Positions 41,294 to 48,569 of a DNA stretch of 61,638 nucleotides are shown in pieces. The stretch covers positions 1 through 61,638 of IMG/VR virus record IMGVR_UViG_3300007509_001035. One strand, given 5' to 3'. Position 1 is the stretch's first letter, and every line of letters starts with the position of its first letter. The notes below the pieces were generated by a model. It did no database searches. It worked only from the letters and a program-made list of their open reading frames with translations, and was not told the DNA's origin. The position numbers and the translations under genes are program-made. This DNA comes from a virus.

Positions 41294-41662
41294 ATGTCAG
41301 AAGATTTTAATTTTGATGATTATGATGATGATTTTGACTTTGGTTTTAATTTTGTTGATGAGAAAGAAGTTGAAGAATTTGAAAATCAGGTAAAGAGTAG
41401 AGTAGCGGATCAAGGAGGAACAATACCATCTGGTTTGGAAGAAAAGATTGATAAATTAATTGAGTTGCGACAAGGCGATGAATCACAATTAGATATTCTT
41501 CAAAAGAAACATAAAGAAGAAATGTTGAAATTGGAAAAGTTGATTATGCCTTTGTTATATAATTTGAGAAAAAGTCCAGAAGATGAGTATATCCGCTGGC
41601 CGAATAGAAAAGAGATTATTGATCGACAAATTAAGAAAATTGTAACCATAACAAGAGGATAG
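41294..41662 (+). CDS. Conserved phage protein with acidic N-terminus
   Basis: 122 residues. The first 25 residues are Asp/Phe-rich (FNFDDYDDDFDFGFNF), a linear-motif-like tail; the rest is a coiled coil (IDKLIELRQGDESQLDILQK) and ends EYIRWPNRKEIIDRQI, a conserved phage signature I recall without a known role. AAGGAG precedes it. Confidence 0.68.
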   Translation: MSEDFNFDDYDDDFDFGFNFVDEKEVEEFENQVKSRVADQGGTIPSGLEEKIDKLIELRQGDESQLDILQKKHKEEMLKLEKLIMPLLYNLRKSPEDEYIRWPNRKEIIDRQIKKIVTITRG

Positions 41663-41666
41663 TAAA

Positions 41667-41933
41667 ATGATTAAAATAAAGGGTACAGAAACTGCATCAC
41701 CAACTACTACAGGAACTGGAACAAATCTTAGCAATGCTACAATGGTGCGAGTATATAATTCTGGCACAGTTGCTAGATTAGTAACAGTTCAAACATCTGC
41801 TAGTCCTGCGGTTACTATTGGAACATTTACATTAGCAGGCGGTGCAGTAGAATATGTTGATAAAAATAATACAGATGAAATATTTTCAGCTCATGCTGAA
41901 ATTTTACTAACTTCGGTAATTATTGTGGGATAA
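41667..41933 (+). CDS. Small virion-type beta protein
   Basis: 88 residues, Thr/Ala/Val-rich, with MVRVYNSGTVARLVTVQTSA and FTLAGGAVEYVDKNNTDE, a pattern found in small structural or decoration proteins of marine phages. It stands alone among metabolic genes. Confidence in the family is moderate. Confidence 0.55.
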   Translation: MIKIKGTETASPTTTGTGTNLSNATMVRVYNSGTVARLVTVQTSASPAVTIGTFTLAGGAVEYVDKNNTDEIFSAHAEILLTSVIIVG

Positions 41934-41948
41934 AAAAGGAGTTTTATT

Positions 41949-43424
41949 ATGATATATAAAAATTATATTAATGGTATGTGGCTTTATAGTGATGCGGAAA
42001 CAGTTTTTGAAAATATTAATCCAGCAAATATTACAAATGTAATTGGTAGTTTTCAAAATTCTGGTGAGAGTGATATTAACCATGCGGTTGAATGTGCCAT
42101 GGAAGCATTCAAAACTTGGAAAGACGTACCTGCACCCAAAAGAGCAGAGATTCTTTTCAGGGCCGCAGAGATTTTAGTAAGAGATAAAGAATGTATTGCT
42201 AAAAATATGACAGCCGAAATGGGTAAAGTGTTAGCTGAAACCCGTGGTGATGTTCAAGAAGCAATAGATATTGCTTACTATGCAGCTGGTGCTGGTAGAC
42301 GATTGACAGGTGAAACAGTACCATCTGAAATGAAAAACAAATGGAGTATGAGTGCCAGATTACCTTATGGTGTAATTGGTATGATTACTCCGTGGAATTT
42401 TCCAATAGCAATTCCTGCATGGAAAGCATTTCCTGCTATCGTTGCAGGTAATACAGTAGTTTTAAAACCAGCAGAAGATACACCGTGGTCTGTTATCAGA
42501 CTTGCTGAAGTATTCCAAGAAGCAGGGTTGCCAGCTGGTGTATTTAATGTTGTAACTGGTTATGGGCCAAGTGCGGGTATGCCTCTAGTAAAACATCCAG
42601 ATGTGAAAGTTATTTCATTCACAGGTTCCTCTGCAACAGGTAGTTTAATTGCTAAAGAATGTTCAAAACTTGGAAAGAAATATTCACTTGAACTTGGAGG
42701 AAAAAATTCAATCACAGTAACAGAAAATGCTGACCTTGACCTTGCTGTTGAGGGTATAATATTTGGTGCCTTTGGTACCACAGGACAAAGATGTACAGCT
42801 TGTAGTAGAGTTATTGTTGATAAAAAAGTTAAAAAAGAACTTACAGAAAAATTAGTTGAACGAACAAACTTATTGAATATTGGTGATGGATTAAAAGATG
42901 AAACTACTGATGTAGGACCATTGATTAATAAGAAAGCATCAGATAAAGTTGAATGGTTTGTAATGAGAGCTATCGAACGCGGTGATTATTTGATAACAGG
43001 TGGATATAAAATAGAATTGCCAGTGCCAGGTTGGTTTTATGCTCCTACTATCTTCGGCGATATTGAACCAAATAATGAATTAGCACAAGAAGAAATCTTT
43101 GGACCTGTCGTTGCTATTATTGAATATGAAACATTGAATGAAGCAATAGATATTGTGAATGGGACTAAGTATGGATTGAGTGCAGCGATATACACAAAAG
43201 ATATAAATGAAAGTTTTAAATTTATGAAAGAAGTTGAGACTGGTTTAGCATATGTTAATACAAGCTGTATTGGTGCAGAAGTTGGTCAAAACTTCGGTGG
43301 TATTAAAGATACTAGTCCTATTAGTAGTAGAGAAGCAGGGAGTATGATGTTTGAATCCGTAACGTGGTGTAAGAATATGGTAATTGATTTCTCTGGTAAA
43401 TTACAGAAAGCACAAATAGATTAA
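41949..43424 (+). CDS. NAD-dependent aldehyde dehydrogenase
   Basis: 491 residues, full length. [20 protein letters not shown] with catalytic Asn150, LELGGKN with Glu248, and GTTGQRCTA with nucleophile Cys282 are intact, so it should be active. The C-terminal [10 protein letters not shown] and [11 protein letters not shown] resemble bacterial enzymes of the alpha-aminoadipate-semialdehyde type, which would match the saccharopine-dehydrogenase-like gene at 27606. The substrate assignment is an inference from that tail and context. Good AAGGAG upstream; a tRNA follows 4 bases after the stop. Confidence 0.85.
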   Translation: MIYKNYINGMWLYSDAETVFENINPANITNVIGSFQNSGESDINHAVECAMEAFKTWKDVPAPKRAEILFRAAEILVRDKECIAKNMTAEMGKVLAETRGDVQEAIDIAYYAAGAGRRLTGETVPSEMKNKWSMSARLPYGVIGMITPWNFPIAIPAWKAFPAIVAGNTVVLKPAEDTPWSVIRLAEVFQEAGLPAGVFNVVTGYGPSAGMPLVKHPDVKVISFTGSSATGSLIAKECSKLGKKYSLELGGKNSITVTENADLDLAVEGIIFGAFGTTGQRCTACSRVIVDKKVKKELTEKLVERTNLLNIGDGLKDETTDVGPLINKKASDKVEWFVMRAIERGDYLITGGYKIELPVPGWFYAPTIFGDIEPNNELAQEEIFGPVVAIIEYETLNEAIDIVNGTKYGLSAAIYTKDINESFKFMKEVETGLAYVNTSCIGAEVGQNFGGIKDTSPISSREAGSMMFESVTWCKNMVIDFSGKLQKAQID

Positions 43425-43428
43425 ATAT

Positions 43429-43512
43429 GCTCCGTTACCCAAATGGCTACGGGAGGTGATTTGTAATCATCCGAGTTAATTCTCATTGCAGGTTCGAATC
43501 CTGTGCGGAGCT
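43429..43512 (+). tRNA. Class II-shaped tRNA with UGU anticodon
   Basis: Acceptor arm GCTCCGT pairs with GCGGAGC (one T-G), D stem CCC/GGG with GG in the loop, anticodon stem GGTGA/TCATC with 7-base loop TTTGTAA, T arm GCAGG-TTCGAAT-CCTGT. The anticodon (43462-43464) is TGT, reading Thr ACA. Between anticodon and T arms is a 16-base variable region with a GAG/CTC hairpin, as in Leu, Ser and Tyr tRNAs, not Thr. The base after the acceptor is T and CCA is not encoded. Fold is secure; amino-acid identity is uncertain. Confidence 0.8.
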
Positions 43513-43539
43513 TCATTTAACTTTAACAAGAGGTTTATT

Positions 43540-43851
43540 ATGAATACTTATGATACAATTAGGTTTTATTGTCCTTGCTGTAAAGAAAAAAATCATATAT
43601 TTGTTGGTCATATAAATGCGTCTAATAATTTTTTTCAGTCAACAAATATCCCTTCTTTAGTTGCTTCGAATATAAAACCACAAAGAATAAAATGTAAAAG
43701 TTGTAATAGACCATTATCAATTAACCTTGAAGATATTCCTGTAAGACAATATAATCTTTTAGTAAGACTTGATTGTTCAGGACAAAGTGGTGGAATGGAA
43801 GAATGGTATGAGGATGCTATTCCAAAATATACAGACGAGGATTATGATTAA
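43540..43851 (+). CDS. Zinc-finger-like small protein
   Basis: 103 residues starting at ATG 43540 after AAGAGG; an earlier in-frame start lies inside the tRNA and is rejected. FYCPCCKEKNH and IKCKSCNRPL form a four-Cys zinc site with a 50-residue insertion. The tail is acidic. Unknown role. It overlaps the transporter gene start by one base. Confidence 0.65.
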   Translation: MNTYDTIRFYCPCCKEKNHIFVGHINASNNFFQSTNIPSLVASNIKPQRIKCKSCNRPLSINLEDIPVRQYNLLVRLDCSGQSGGMEEWYEDAIPKYTDEDYD

Positions 43852-44861
43852 TGTTTAGATCATTTTTTATAACAAGAAAATGGGCATTGTGGTCTTGGGG
43901 TGGGTTATTGATTCTTCTGAGTTCTTTATGGATACAAGTTAGTATTACTGTTATGATTAATGAATGGTATTCTGGTTTTTACGATTTAATGCAAAACTCT
44001 GCTTCTTATGTAACTAAGCCAAAAGAAGGTATCGATTTATTTTATCAGAAGCTTATATCAATAAATATGGAAGATAAATCATTTCTGATGTTAGCTATGC
44101 CATATGTTATTATAGCAACAATTACTAATTGGTTTACAAGAATATATGGTTTAAGATGGAGGGAAGCTATAACATTTGATTATCTTCCCAGATGGAGAAA
44201 TGTTAAAGAAGATATAGAAGGTGCTTCACAAAGAATACAAGAAGATTGTAATAGATTTGCAAGAATAGTTGAATCACTTGGGTTACAAATAGTTCGTTCT
44301 ATAATGACATTGATAGCTTTTATTCCTGTATTATGGGCATTGAGTTCTAAAACGGATATAACATTTTTTGGCATTATTGAAGGTTCATTAGTCTGGTATA
44401 CGTTTGTTATCTCTATTGGAGGATTAATTATTACATGGTTTGTTGGTATCAAATTACCCGGCCTAGAATACAATAACCAAAAAGTTGAAGCTGCATTTAG
44501 AAAAGATTTAGTGTTAGGTGAAGATGACAAAGTTAATTATGCCTTACCAGAAACAGTACTAGAATTATTTACAGGAATACGTTTTAATTATCATAGACTT
44601 TTTAATCACTATGGATATTTAGACATATGGACAAATAGCTATGACCAGTTTATGGTTATAGTTCCTTACCTTTTAGTCGGGCCCGGCTTATTTACTAAAT
44701 TAATAACTCTGGGAGTTGTAGTTCAAATAAGTAACGCATTTTCCAAAGTTCATGAAGGCTTCGGTGTGTTTTTGTACCAATTTGCTACTATAACGGAATT
44801 GAGAAGCATTCATAAGCGTTTGAAGGAGTTTGAGCTTAATCTCGCCAAATATGCGGTTTAG
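43851..44861 (+). CDS. SbmA/BacA-like peptide transporter
   Basis: 336 residues with six to seven hydrophobic segments. EWYSGFYDLMQ near 38-48, RWREAITFDYLPRWRN near 101-117 and EGASQRIQEDCNRFARIVES near 123-142 are hallmarks of the SbmA/BacA family, proton-driven importers of antimicrobial peptides, microcins and related peptides. It is shorter than E. coli SbmA (406). No ATP-binding domain is fused, which separates it from the ABC branch. It sits in the inner membrane. A phage copy is unusual. Confidence 0.8.
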   Translation: MFRSFFITRKWALWSWGGLLILLSSLWIQVSITVMINEWYSGFYDLMQNSASYVTKPKEGIDLFYQKLISINMEDKSFLMLAMPYVIIATITNWFTRIYGLRWREAITFDYLPRWRNVKEDIEGASQRIQEDCNRFARIVESLGLQIVRSIMTLIAFIPVLWALSSKTDITFFGIIEGSLVWYTFVISIGGLIITWFVGIKLPGLEYNNQKVEAAFRKDLVLGEDDKVNYALPETVLELFTGIRFNYHRLFNHYGYLDIWTNSYDQFMVIVPYLLVGPGLFTKLITLGVVVQISNAFSKVHEGFGVFLYQFATITELRSIHKRLKEFELNLAKYAV

Positions 44862-45064
44862 ATGCGATTTAAGGCAATATTATAGAAAATGAGGGTTAGA
44901 GTATGGCTTTAATTAAATAACGCTTAAAACGGCTCCTAGGCGTCTTAAAAGACGTTTATTTTCAAGAACTTATAAACCCTTGTTTTCAAAGAAGTTAACT
45001 TAATCAAGTTACACGCTTAAATAAAAACCCCTTATTTTTCAAGGACTTATCTAAATTTAACTTT
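44862..45064 (+). other. Non-coding gap with several small hairpins
   Basis: 203 bases without a credible gene between the SbmA-like gene and an early promoter. It holds the terminator at 44939-44964 and further short inverted repeats (AACTT/AAGTT around 44997-45010 and CCTT/AAGG near 45030-45045). Two similar AT-rich stretches with ACCCCTT or ACCCTTG cores look like a diverged repeat. I see no promoter of the early or late type inside. Confidence 0.5.
44939..44964 (+). terminator. Rho-independent terminator
   Basis: CGTCTT and AAGACG form a 6-base stem with a 2-base centre (44941-44954), followed by TTTATTTT. It ends the transporter transcript. Confidence 0.65.
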
Positions 45065-45097
45065 TTCCTTGTATTTGGTGTCAATATTTAGTATAAT
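45065..45097 (+). promoter_or_regulatory. Early-type phage promoter TTCCTTG-N20-TATAAT
   Basis: TTCCTTG at 45065-45071, TATAAT at 45092-45097, fixed 20-base gap. Start near 45104; AGAGGAA precedes the ATG at 45128. Confidence 0.85.
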
Positions 45098-45127
45098 CGT
45101 TACATAATTAATTAGAGGAATTTTATT

Positions 45128-45352
45128 ATGACTGAAACAAAACCATATATTCCAAATGAAACAAGCATTACTTTAACAGAAATTGTAGATGGTGTTGAAA
45201 GAACTATAACTATTTCAAAAAATATAATTGATATGAATATTCATGAAATTTTAAATGGTATCATAGAACCTGCTTTAAGAGGTTTTGGTTATGCTGAACA
45301 AACAATTGAAGATGTATTAAATCATGATAGATTTTATGAGGGGAAAGATTAA
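45128..45352 (+). CDS. Unknown small early protein
   Basis: 74 residues with a beta-hairpin-like start (TSITLTEIVDGVERTITISK) and a helical acidic end. Not recognised. First gene of an early-type unit that includes purS and dNMP kinase; it abuts the next gene. Confidence 0.62.
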   Translation: MTETKPYIPNETSITLTEIVDGVERTITISKNIIDMNIHEILNGIIEPALRGFGYAEQTIEDVLNHDRFYEGKD

Positions 45353-45658
45353 ATGTCTTGGAACTATAGAATTTTAAAAACAAAACACAACAAAGAAGTT
45401 ATTTACGAAGTGGTTGAAGCCTATTATGAAAATGGAAAGGTTACTGGTTTTACTGATATTTCTAAAACACCATTAAGATTTATTGGTGAAGATGTTGATG
45501 AATTAATTGATGTTTTTGAAATGGTCTTAAAGGATTTGAAGAAAAGTAAAGATGATGTATTAGATTCTAATATGTTTGATGATGAAACTAGGAGTAAAGA
45601 TAAGCCAACATGGGATGAAATAGAGAAAATGGATGAAGAGGAAAGGGAGGGCTGTTAA
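45353..45658 (+). CDS. Unknown small protein
   Basis: 101 residues: MSWNYRILKTKHNKEVIYEV start with beta character, a helical DVDELIDVFEMVLKDLKKSK, and a very acidic end. Similar start patterns occur in small proteins of many bacteria and phages, but no role is known. GAGGGGA precedes it. Confidence 0.6.
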   Translation: MSWNYRILKTKHNKEVIYEVVEAYYENGKVTGFTDISKTPLRFIGEDVDELIDVFEMVLKDLKKSKDDVLDSNMFDDETRSKDKPTWDEIEKMDEEEREGC

Positions 45659-45659
45659 A

Positions 45660-45695
45660 ATGAAAATTATTTTAGATGAGGATTGTGGCTGTTGA
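45660..45695 (+). CDS. Possible 11-residue leader peptide before purS
   Basis: MKIILDEDCGC, with GGGAGGG 10 bases upstream. Its stop TGA (45693-45695) overlaps the TTG start of purS, so ribosomes ending here could restart on purS. The reading frame is very short, so its reality rests on the strong ribosome site and the overlap. Confidence 0.35.
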   Translation: MKIILDEDCGC

Positions 45696-45937
45696 AATGG
45701 ACAATTACAACATTATTAAGACCCGGTGTAAAAGGATCAGATGAAGGAGTAGTATTAAATTGTTTACATGATCTTGGGTTTAATGAAGCTTCTGAATTAA
45801 AAATAGGACAATCGTTTTACTTAACGACAAAAGACGATACAACAAAAGAAAAAGTAGAAGAAATGTGTAAAAGACTTCTAGTAAATACTATTCTTTATGA
45901 TTTTAAAGTGGAGCCGTACAATGAAAAGAATTTATAA
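45692..45937 (+). CDS. purS: PurS-like FGAM synthase small subunit
   Basis: 81 residues. TLLRPGVKGSDEGVVLNCLH, LGFNEASELKIGQSFYL, and VEEMCKRLLVNTILYDFKVE match PurS, the small subunit that channels ammonia and structures formylglycinamidine ribonucleotide synthase with PurL and PurQ. The start is TTG 45692: GAGGA lies 9 bases upstream, no ATG is in frame, and the family start (K-W-T-I-T) begins there. PurL and PurQ are not in this window, so it may join host subunits. Overlaps dNMP kinase by 17 bases. Confidence 0.8.
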   Translation: MKWTITTLLRPGVKGSDEGVVLNCLHDLGFNEASELKIGQSFYLTTKDDTTKEKVEEMCKRLLVNTILYDFKVEPYNEKNL

Positions 45938-46475
45938 AGAAGGTAAACCAGCATTAATTGGATTTGCTGGAAAAGCAGGAAGTGGTAAAGATACTGCTGG
46001 AAAATATCTAGTGGATAATTACCTGTTTGCTCATTATTATTTTGCAAAACCTCTTAAAGAGGGTGCAAAGGCTATGTTCAACTTGACTGATGAGCAAGTA
46101 AAGAACAAAGAAAAAGTTATTGAACCTTGGGGTAGGTCTCCTAGAGAACTTTATCAGTTGTTGGGTACAGACGTTGCACGTTCTATTGACCCTAATATTT
46201 GGATTAAAAATGCTGAAATGTTTTATCGACAAGCTCATGGATCCTCAGTTGTAATTACTGATGTACGTTTTTCTAATGAGGCCTTTTGGATAAGACAAAA
46301 AGGAGGTATTGTTATTCAAATAAAGAGAGATAACGAACCAATAACGAAAAGTAGTCATTCAAGCGAAAACGGAATGAAAGAAAGTGATTATGATTTGACT
46401 ATTTTAAATACTGGAACAAAACAAGAATTATTTGATAAATTAGACCCTAAAGTTTTGAAATTTAAGGAGAAGTAA
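45921..46475 (+). CDS. 1: Deoxynucleoside monophosphate kinase (gp1-like)
   Basis: 184 residues. P-loop GKAGSGKD at 17-24, then YFAKPLKEGAKAMFNLTDEQ, WGRSPRELYQLLGTDVARS and VVITDVRFSNEA match T4 gp1, which phosphorylates dNMPs including modified ones. ATG 45921 has GGAG 6 bases upstream. With dCMP deaminase and RNR it supplies dNTPs. T4 gp1 is 241 residues, so this is a compact form. Confidence 0.88.
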   Translation: MKRIYKEGKPALIGFAGKAGSGKDTAGKYLVDNYLFAHYYFAKPLKEGAKAMFNLTDEQVKNKEKVIEPWGRSPRELYQLLGTDVARSIDPNIWIKNAEMFYRQAHGSSVVITDVRFSNEAFWIRQKGGIVIQIKRDNEPITKSSHSSENGMKESDYDLTILNTGTKQELFDKLDPKVLKFKEK

Positions 46476-46476
46476 A

Positions 46477-46725
46477 ATGTATACTCACAGAACAATGTGC
46501 ACTGTACTTGACGAAGTTCGTAAATGCGACGAAACTAAAAATTATAGCTATCTATTGGGATTAGTAGAAGAACTTCAAGTAATGGGGAATCGTATGGAAG
46601 CTAAGCTTGAAACTATTAATGATTTTGAAGAATTAAAGAAAAGGCATAAAGAGCTTGAAGAACGTAAAGAAAAGCTAAAGAAAGAAATTAAAGAAAAAGG
46701 TGGCAAAGTAGATAATTGGGAGTAA
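46477..46725 (+). CDS. Small coiled-coil protein
   Basis: 82 residues. MYTHRTMCTVLDEVRKCDET followed by a continuous heptad helix rich in Lys and Glu. Not recognised. AAGGAG precedes it; it lies one base after the kinase stop. Confidence 0.6.
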   Translation: MYTHRTMCTVLDEVRKCDETKNYSYLLGLVEELQVMGNRMEAKLETINDFEELKKRHKELEERKEKLKKEIKEKGGKVDNWE

Positions 46726-46728
46726 AAA

Positions 46729-47031
46729 ATGAATAGATATCCTACTGATAATGAGTTAGAATATATTCAAAAGTTTGAAGTAATTGGTCCTGAAAGGCAG
46801 ATGGAATTATTTAAGTATATCTATAATATTTGGGAGTATGGAAACATTTCCATCATTAACAGCAAAATTAAAGATCGTGGTGATGGGACTGTTTGGTATA
46901 CTTTAATTACTGGAGGTTGGTCTGGTAATGAAGAAATTATTGATGCTATGAAAGCAAATTTAGTTTTCTGGGCAAGGACCTGGGAAAGCAGTGATCGTAG
47001 TGGAAAGCATGTGTTTTCCGTAAAGTTATAA
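46729..47031 (+). CDS. Unknown conserved-looking protein
   Basis: 100 residues: ELEYIQKFEVIGPERQMELF, GDGTVWYTLITGGWSGNEE, FWARTWESSDRSGKHVF. It resembles short phage proteins with a Trp/Gly beta core, but I cannot name the family. Its last codons overlap a late promoter that leads to the tmRNA. Confidence 0.6.
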   Translation: MNRYPTDNELEYIQKFEVIGPERQMELFKYIYNIWEYGNISIINSKIKDRGDGTVWYTLITGGWSGNEEIIDAMKANLVFWARTWESSDRSGKHVFSVKL

Positions 47032-47034
47032 ATA
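47027..47034 (+). promoter_or_regulatory. T4-type late promoter before the tmRNA
   Basis: Perfect TATAAATA; predicted start near 47040, a few bases before the P2 strand of the tmRNA acceptor piece. A TATAAT at 47048-47053 overlaps that strand and is less likely to be used. Confidence 0.65.
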
Positions 47035-47039
47035 ATATA

Positions 47040-47346
47040 AATTGCTGTATAATCTTAGAGTGAAAGTTTTTTTGGACTCGGGTGCGATACCCGACACCTC
47101 CACCATATTTAGATGCTGACTACGATTGTGAAACTAATCGGATAACGGAAGGATCAGCGACTCCTCAAGTTAACAATATGGGGGTGAAATAGTTTCGACA
47201 GGAGAATGGAAACTATAAGACAGCACGGAGTTGGCCTAAGGCTTCGTTATCAATAGGCCACATCATAAATGCTGACTCTTATGAGTACGCAATGGCAGCG
47301 TAAGCTGACGGGGTTCAGGGGAGCCTGGCAACAGAAATCCCCTACT
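47040..47346 (+). ncRNA. ssrA: Circularly permuted (two-piece) tmRNA
   Basis: The 3' acceptor part comes first: T arm TCGGG-TGCGATA-CCCGA (47078-47094), acceptor strand CACCTCC (47095-47101) and encoded ACCA ending at 47105. A 74-base intervening segment follows. The 5' part starts GGGGGTG at 47180 with TTTCGACAGG; it pairs with CACCTCC with G-T at position 3-70, the alanine identity pair. The stem TGGCCTA/TAGGCCA (47232-47260) is the first pseudoknot region. The tag frame GCT to TAA at 47271-47303 encodes ADSYEYAMAA. AGGGGA/TCCCCT lies downstream. P2 forms between GAAACTATAAGA (47209-47220) and TCTTAGAG (47053-47060). It rescues stalled ribosomes with SmpB. Confidence 0.93.
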
Positions 47347-47365
47347 AACTTTTAGAGGTGAAGTT

Positions 47366-47446
47366 ATGAAATTATTTGATGGTGGTTTAATAGTAGTATC
47401 GATTGTTTTAGTATGGGTGTTTTACAGCATCTGGATCACACCATAA
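47366..47446 (+). CDS. 26-residue membrane micro-protein
   Basis: MKLFDGGLIVVSIVLVWVFY plus six residues, one membrane helix. AGAGGTGAAG lies at a good distance upstream. It directly follows the tmRNA coding piece, so it may share its transcript. Function unknown. Confidence 0.55.
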   Translation: MKLFDGGLIVVSIVLVWVFYSIWITP

Positions 47447-47457
47447 GAATAAAGTTT

Positions 47458-47490
47458 TTCCTTGTATTATGTAGTATAATTTGTTATAAT
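47458..47490 (+). promoter_or_regulatory. Early-type phage promoter TTCCTTG-N20-TATAAT
   Basis: TTCCTTG at 47458-47464, TATAAT at 47485-47490, 20 bases apart; a second TATAAT-like TATAAT lies inside the spacer at 47475-47480. Start near 47497, giving a leader of about 84 bases with an inverted repeat (ATCAACTAAGTGTTGAT). Confidence 0.85.
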
Positions 47491-47580
47491 GTATATAACA
47501 ATTAGGAAATCAACTAAGTGTTGATTATTGTGAAGTGATGAATGGTTCATCATTATTTGTTAATTGAAAAGGAGCAAAGT

Positions 47581-47799
47581 ATGAGTATGACTAAAAAACA
47601 TGGAATGCCTAAAGTAGGACAGAAAAATGCACGGAAGATTACCAGGCGTGAGTCTGAATTGACCGGCCTACCACGATGGGTAGAAATGTACACTAGCCCA
47701 GCGACTGGTGAAGTATCTTTTAAGAATGCCAACATTGATGGTGGTGCAAAAACTGTTCGGTCTATTAGGAAGACGTTGAATAGTTTTTATTCAGCTTAA
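47581..47799 (+). CDS. Small basic early protein
   Basis: 72 residues. ATG 47581 is preferred to ATG 47542 because AAAAGGAG precedes it. Very basic (MSMTKKHGMPKVGQKNARKI, RESELTGLPRW) and probably nucleic-acid binding. FKNANIDGGAKTVRSIRKTL at the end. It has its own early promoter and terminator, so it is a stand-alone, probably strongly expressed gene. Not recognised. Confidence 0.65.
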   Translation: MSMTKKHGMPKVGQKNARKITRRESELTGLPRWVEMYTSPATGEVSFKNANIDGGAKTVRSIRKTLNSFYSA

Positions 47800-47872
47800 A
47801 CGGCATACCCCCGTTGGTCGGAAGATAGAGAGGGAAAATATTAAGGACTAAATTTATATTTACGAATTAATT

Positions 47873-47912
47873 AGGGGTTCTTAGGAACCCCACCCTCTTT
47901 TCTTTTTTTAAA
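47873..47912 (+). terminator. Rho-independent terminator
   Basis: GGGGTTC, loop TTAG, GAACCCC (47874-47891) followed by a T-rich run to about 47909. Good intrinsic terminator for the preceding early gene. Confidence 0.8.
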
Positions 47913-47914
47913 CT

Positions 47915-48049
47915 ATGAGAAATTTATTTCAAAAGATAAAGAAAAGTAAACATTCAAAGTTGTTATTAAAACTTTATATTGTTTGGTGTGTGATAGCTGA
48001 TCTTACATTATTAAGTGGTATTATTTGGAGTTTTATTTATTTTTGGTGA
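47915..48049 (+). CDS. 44-residue membrane protein
   Basis: Basic start (MRNLFQKIKKSKHSK) then one long hydrophobic helix (LYIVWCVIADLTLLSGIIWS). No ribosome site is visible because it follows a terminator T run by 5 bases, which weakens the case. It ends 4 bases before the cell-wall hydrolase ATG and could be a small holin-like partner. Confidence 0.4.
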   Translation: MRNLFQKIKKSKHSKLLLKLYIVWCVIADLTLLSGIIWSFIYFW

Positions 48050-48053
48050 TAAT

Positions 48054-48557
48054 ATGAAAAAGCTTATTTTATTATGTTTTATTATGATTTTTTGTAGTGG
48101 TTGGAGCTGGAATAATAATATATTATATACTGCTAGTCATACTACAAATGAGATTAATTGTTTAGCTAAAAATATTTATTTTGAAGCAAGAGATCAATTA
48201 GTAAAAGGACAAATAGCCGTAGCATTAGTTACTATAAATAGAGTTAAAAGTAAAAGATTTCCAAATAGTATTTGTAAAGTTGTAAAACAAGCACAAAAAA
48301 AGAATGGAAAAATAGTATTACATAAATGTCATTTTAGTTGGTATTGTGATGGAAAAAGTGATAAACCAAAAGATAAGATGTCGTGGGAAATATCTTATCT
48401 AATAGCCAGAGCCATGTTAAAGAATCCTATTAAAGATTTTTTGCATGGTGCAACACATTATCATAGAATAGATGTAAATCCATACTGGAACAAGAGAATG
48501 TTAAAATTCTCTACCATTGGCGACCATGTATTTTACATAGATGCCCTTAATCGTTAA
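48054..48557 (+). CDS. SleB/CwlJ-type cell-wall hydrolase with signal peptide
   Basis: 167 residues. ATG 48054 begins a hydrophobic signal (MKKLILLCFIMIFCSGWSW). CLAKNIYFEARDQLVKGQIA with its conserved Glu, VALVTINRVKSKRFPNSIC, and CHFSWYCDGKSDKPKD are the marks of the SleB hydrolase family, which cleaves peptidoglycan. Probably the phage endolysin exported by the host Sec system. The protein is complete without a separate cell-wall binding domain. Confidence 0.85.
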   Translation: MKKLILLCFIMIFCSGWSWNNNILYTASHTTNEINCLAKNIYFEARDQLVKGQIAVALVTINRVKSKRFPNSICKVVKQAQKKNGKIVLHKCHFSWYCDGKSDKPKDKMSWEISYLIARAMLKNPIKDFLHGATHYHRIDVNPYWNKRMLKFSTIGDHVFYIDALNR

Positions 48558-48569
48558 GAAAGGACACCC

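Noticed and set aside
43455-43471. Reading the tRNA as tRNA-Tyr (GTA)
   Set aside because: Shifting the loop by one base to place GTA at 34-36 breaks the anticodon stem; the symmetric 5-base stem leaves TGT.
43486-43539. Extended start of the zinc-finger-like gene at 43486
   Set aside because: These bases are the 3' half of the tRNA; the ATG at 43540 has AAGAGG upstream.
47048-47053. TATAAT as a tmRNA promoter
   Set aside because: It overlaps the strand that forms P2 of the acceptor piece and would start inside the RNA; the TATAAATA at 47027 fits better. Not fully excluded.
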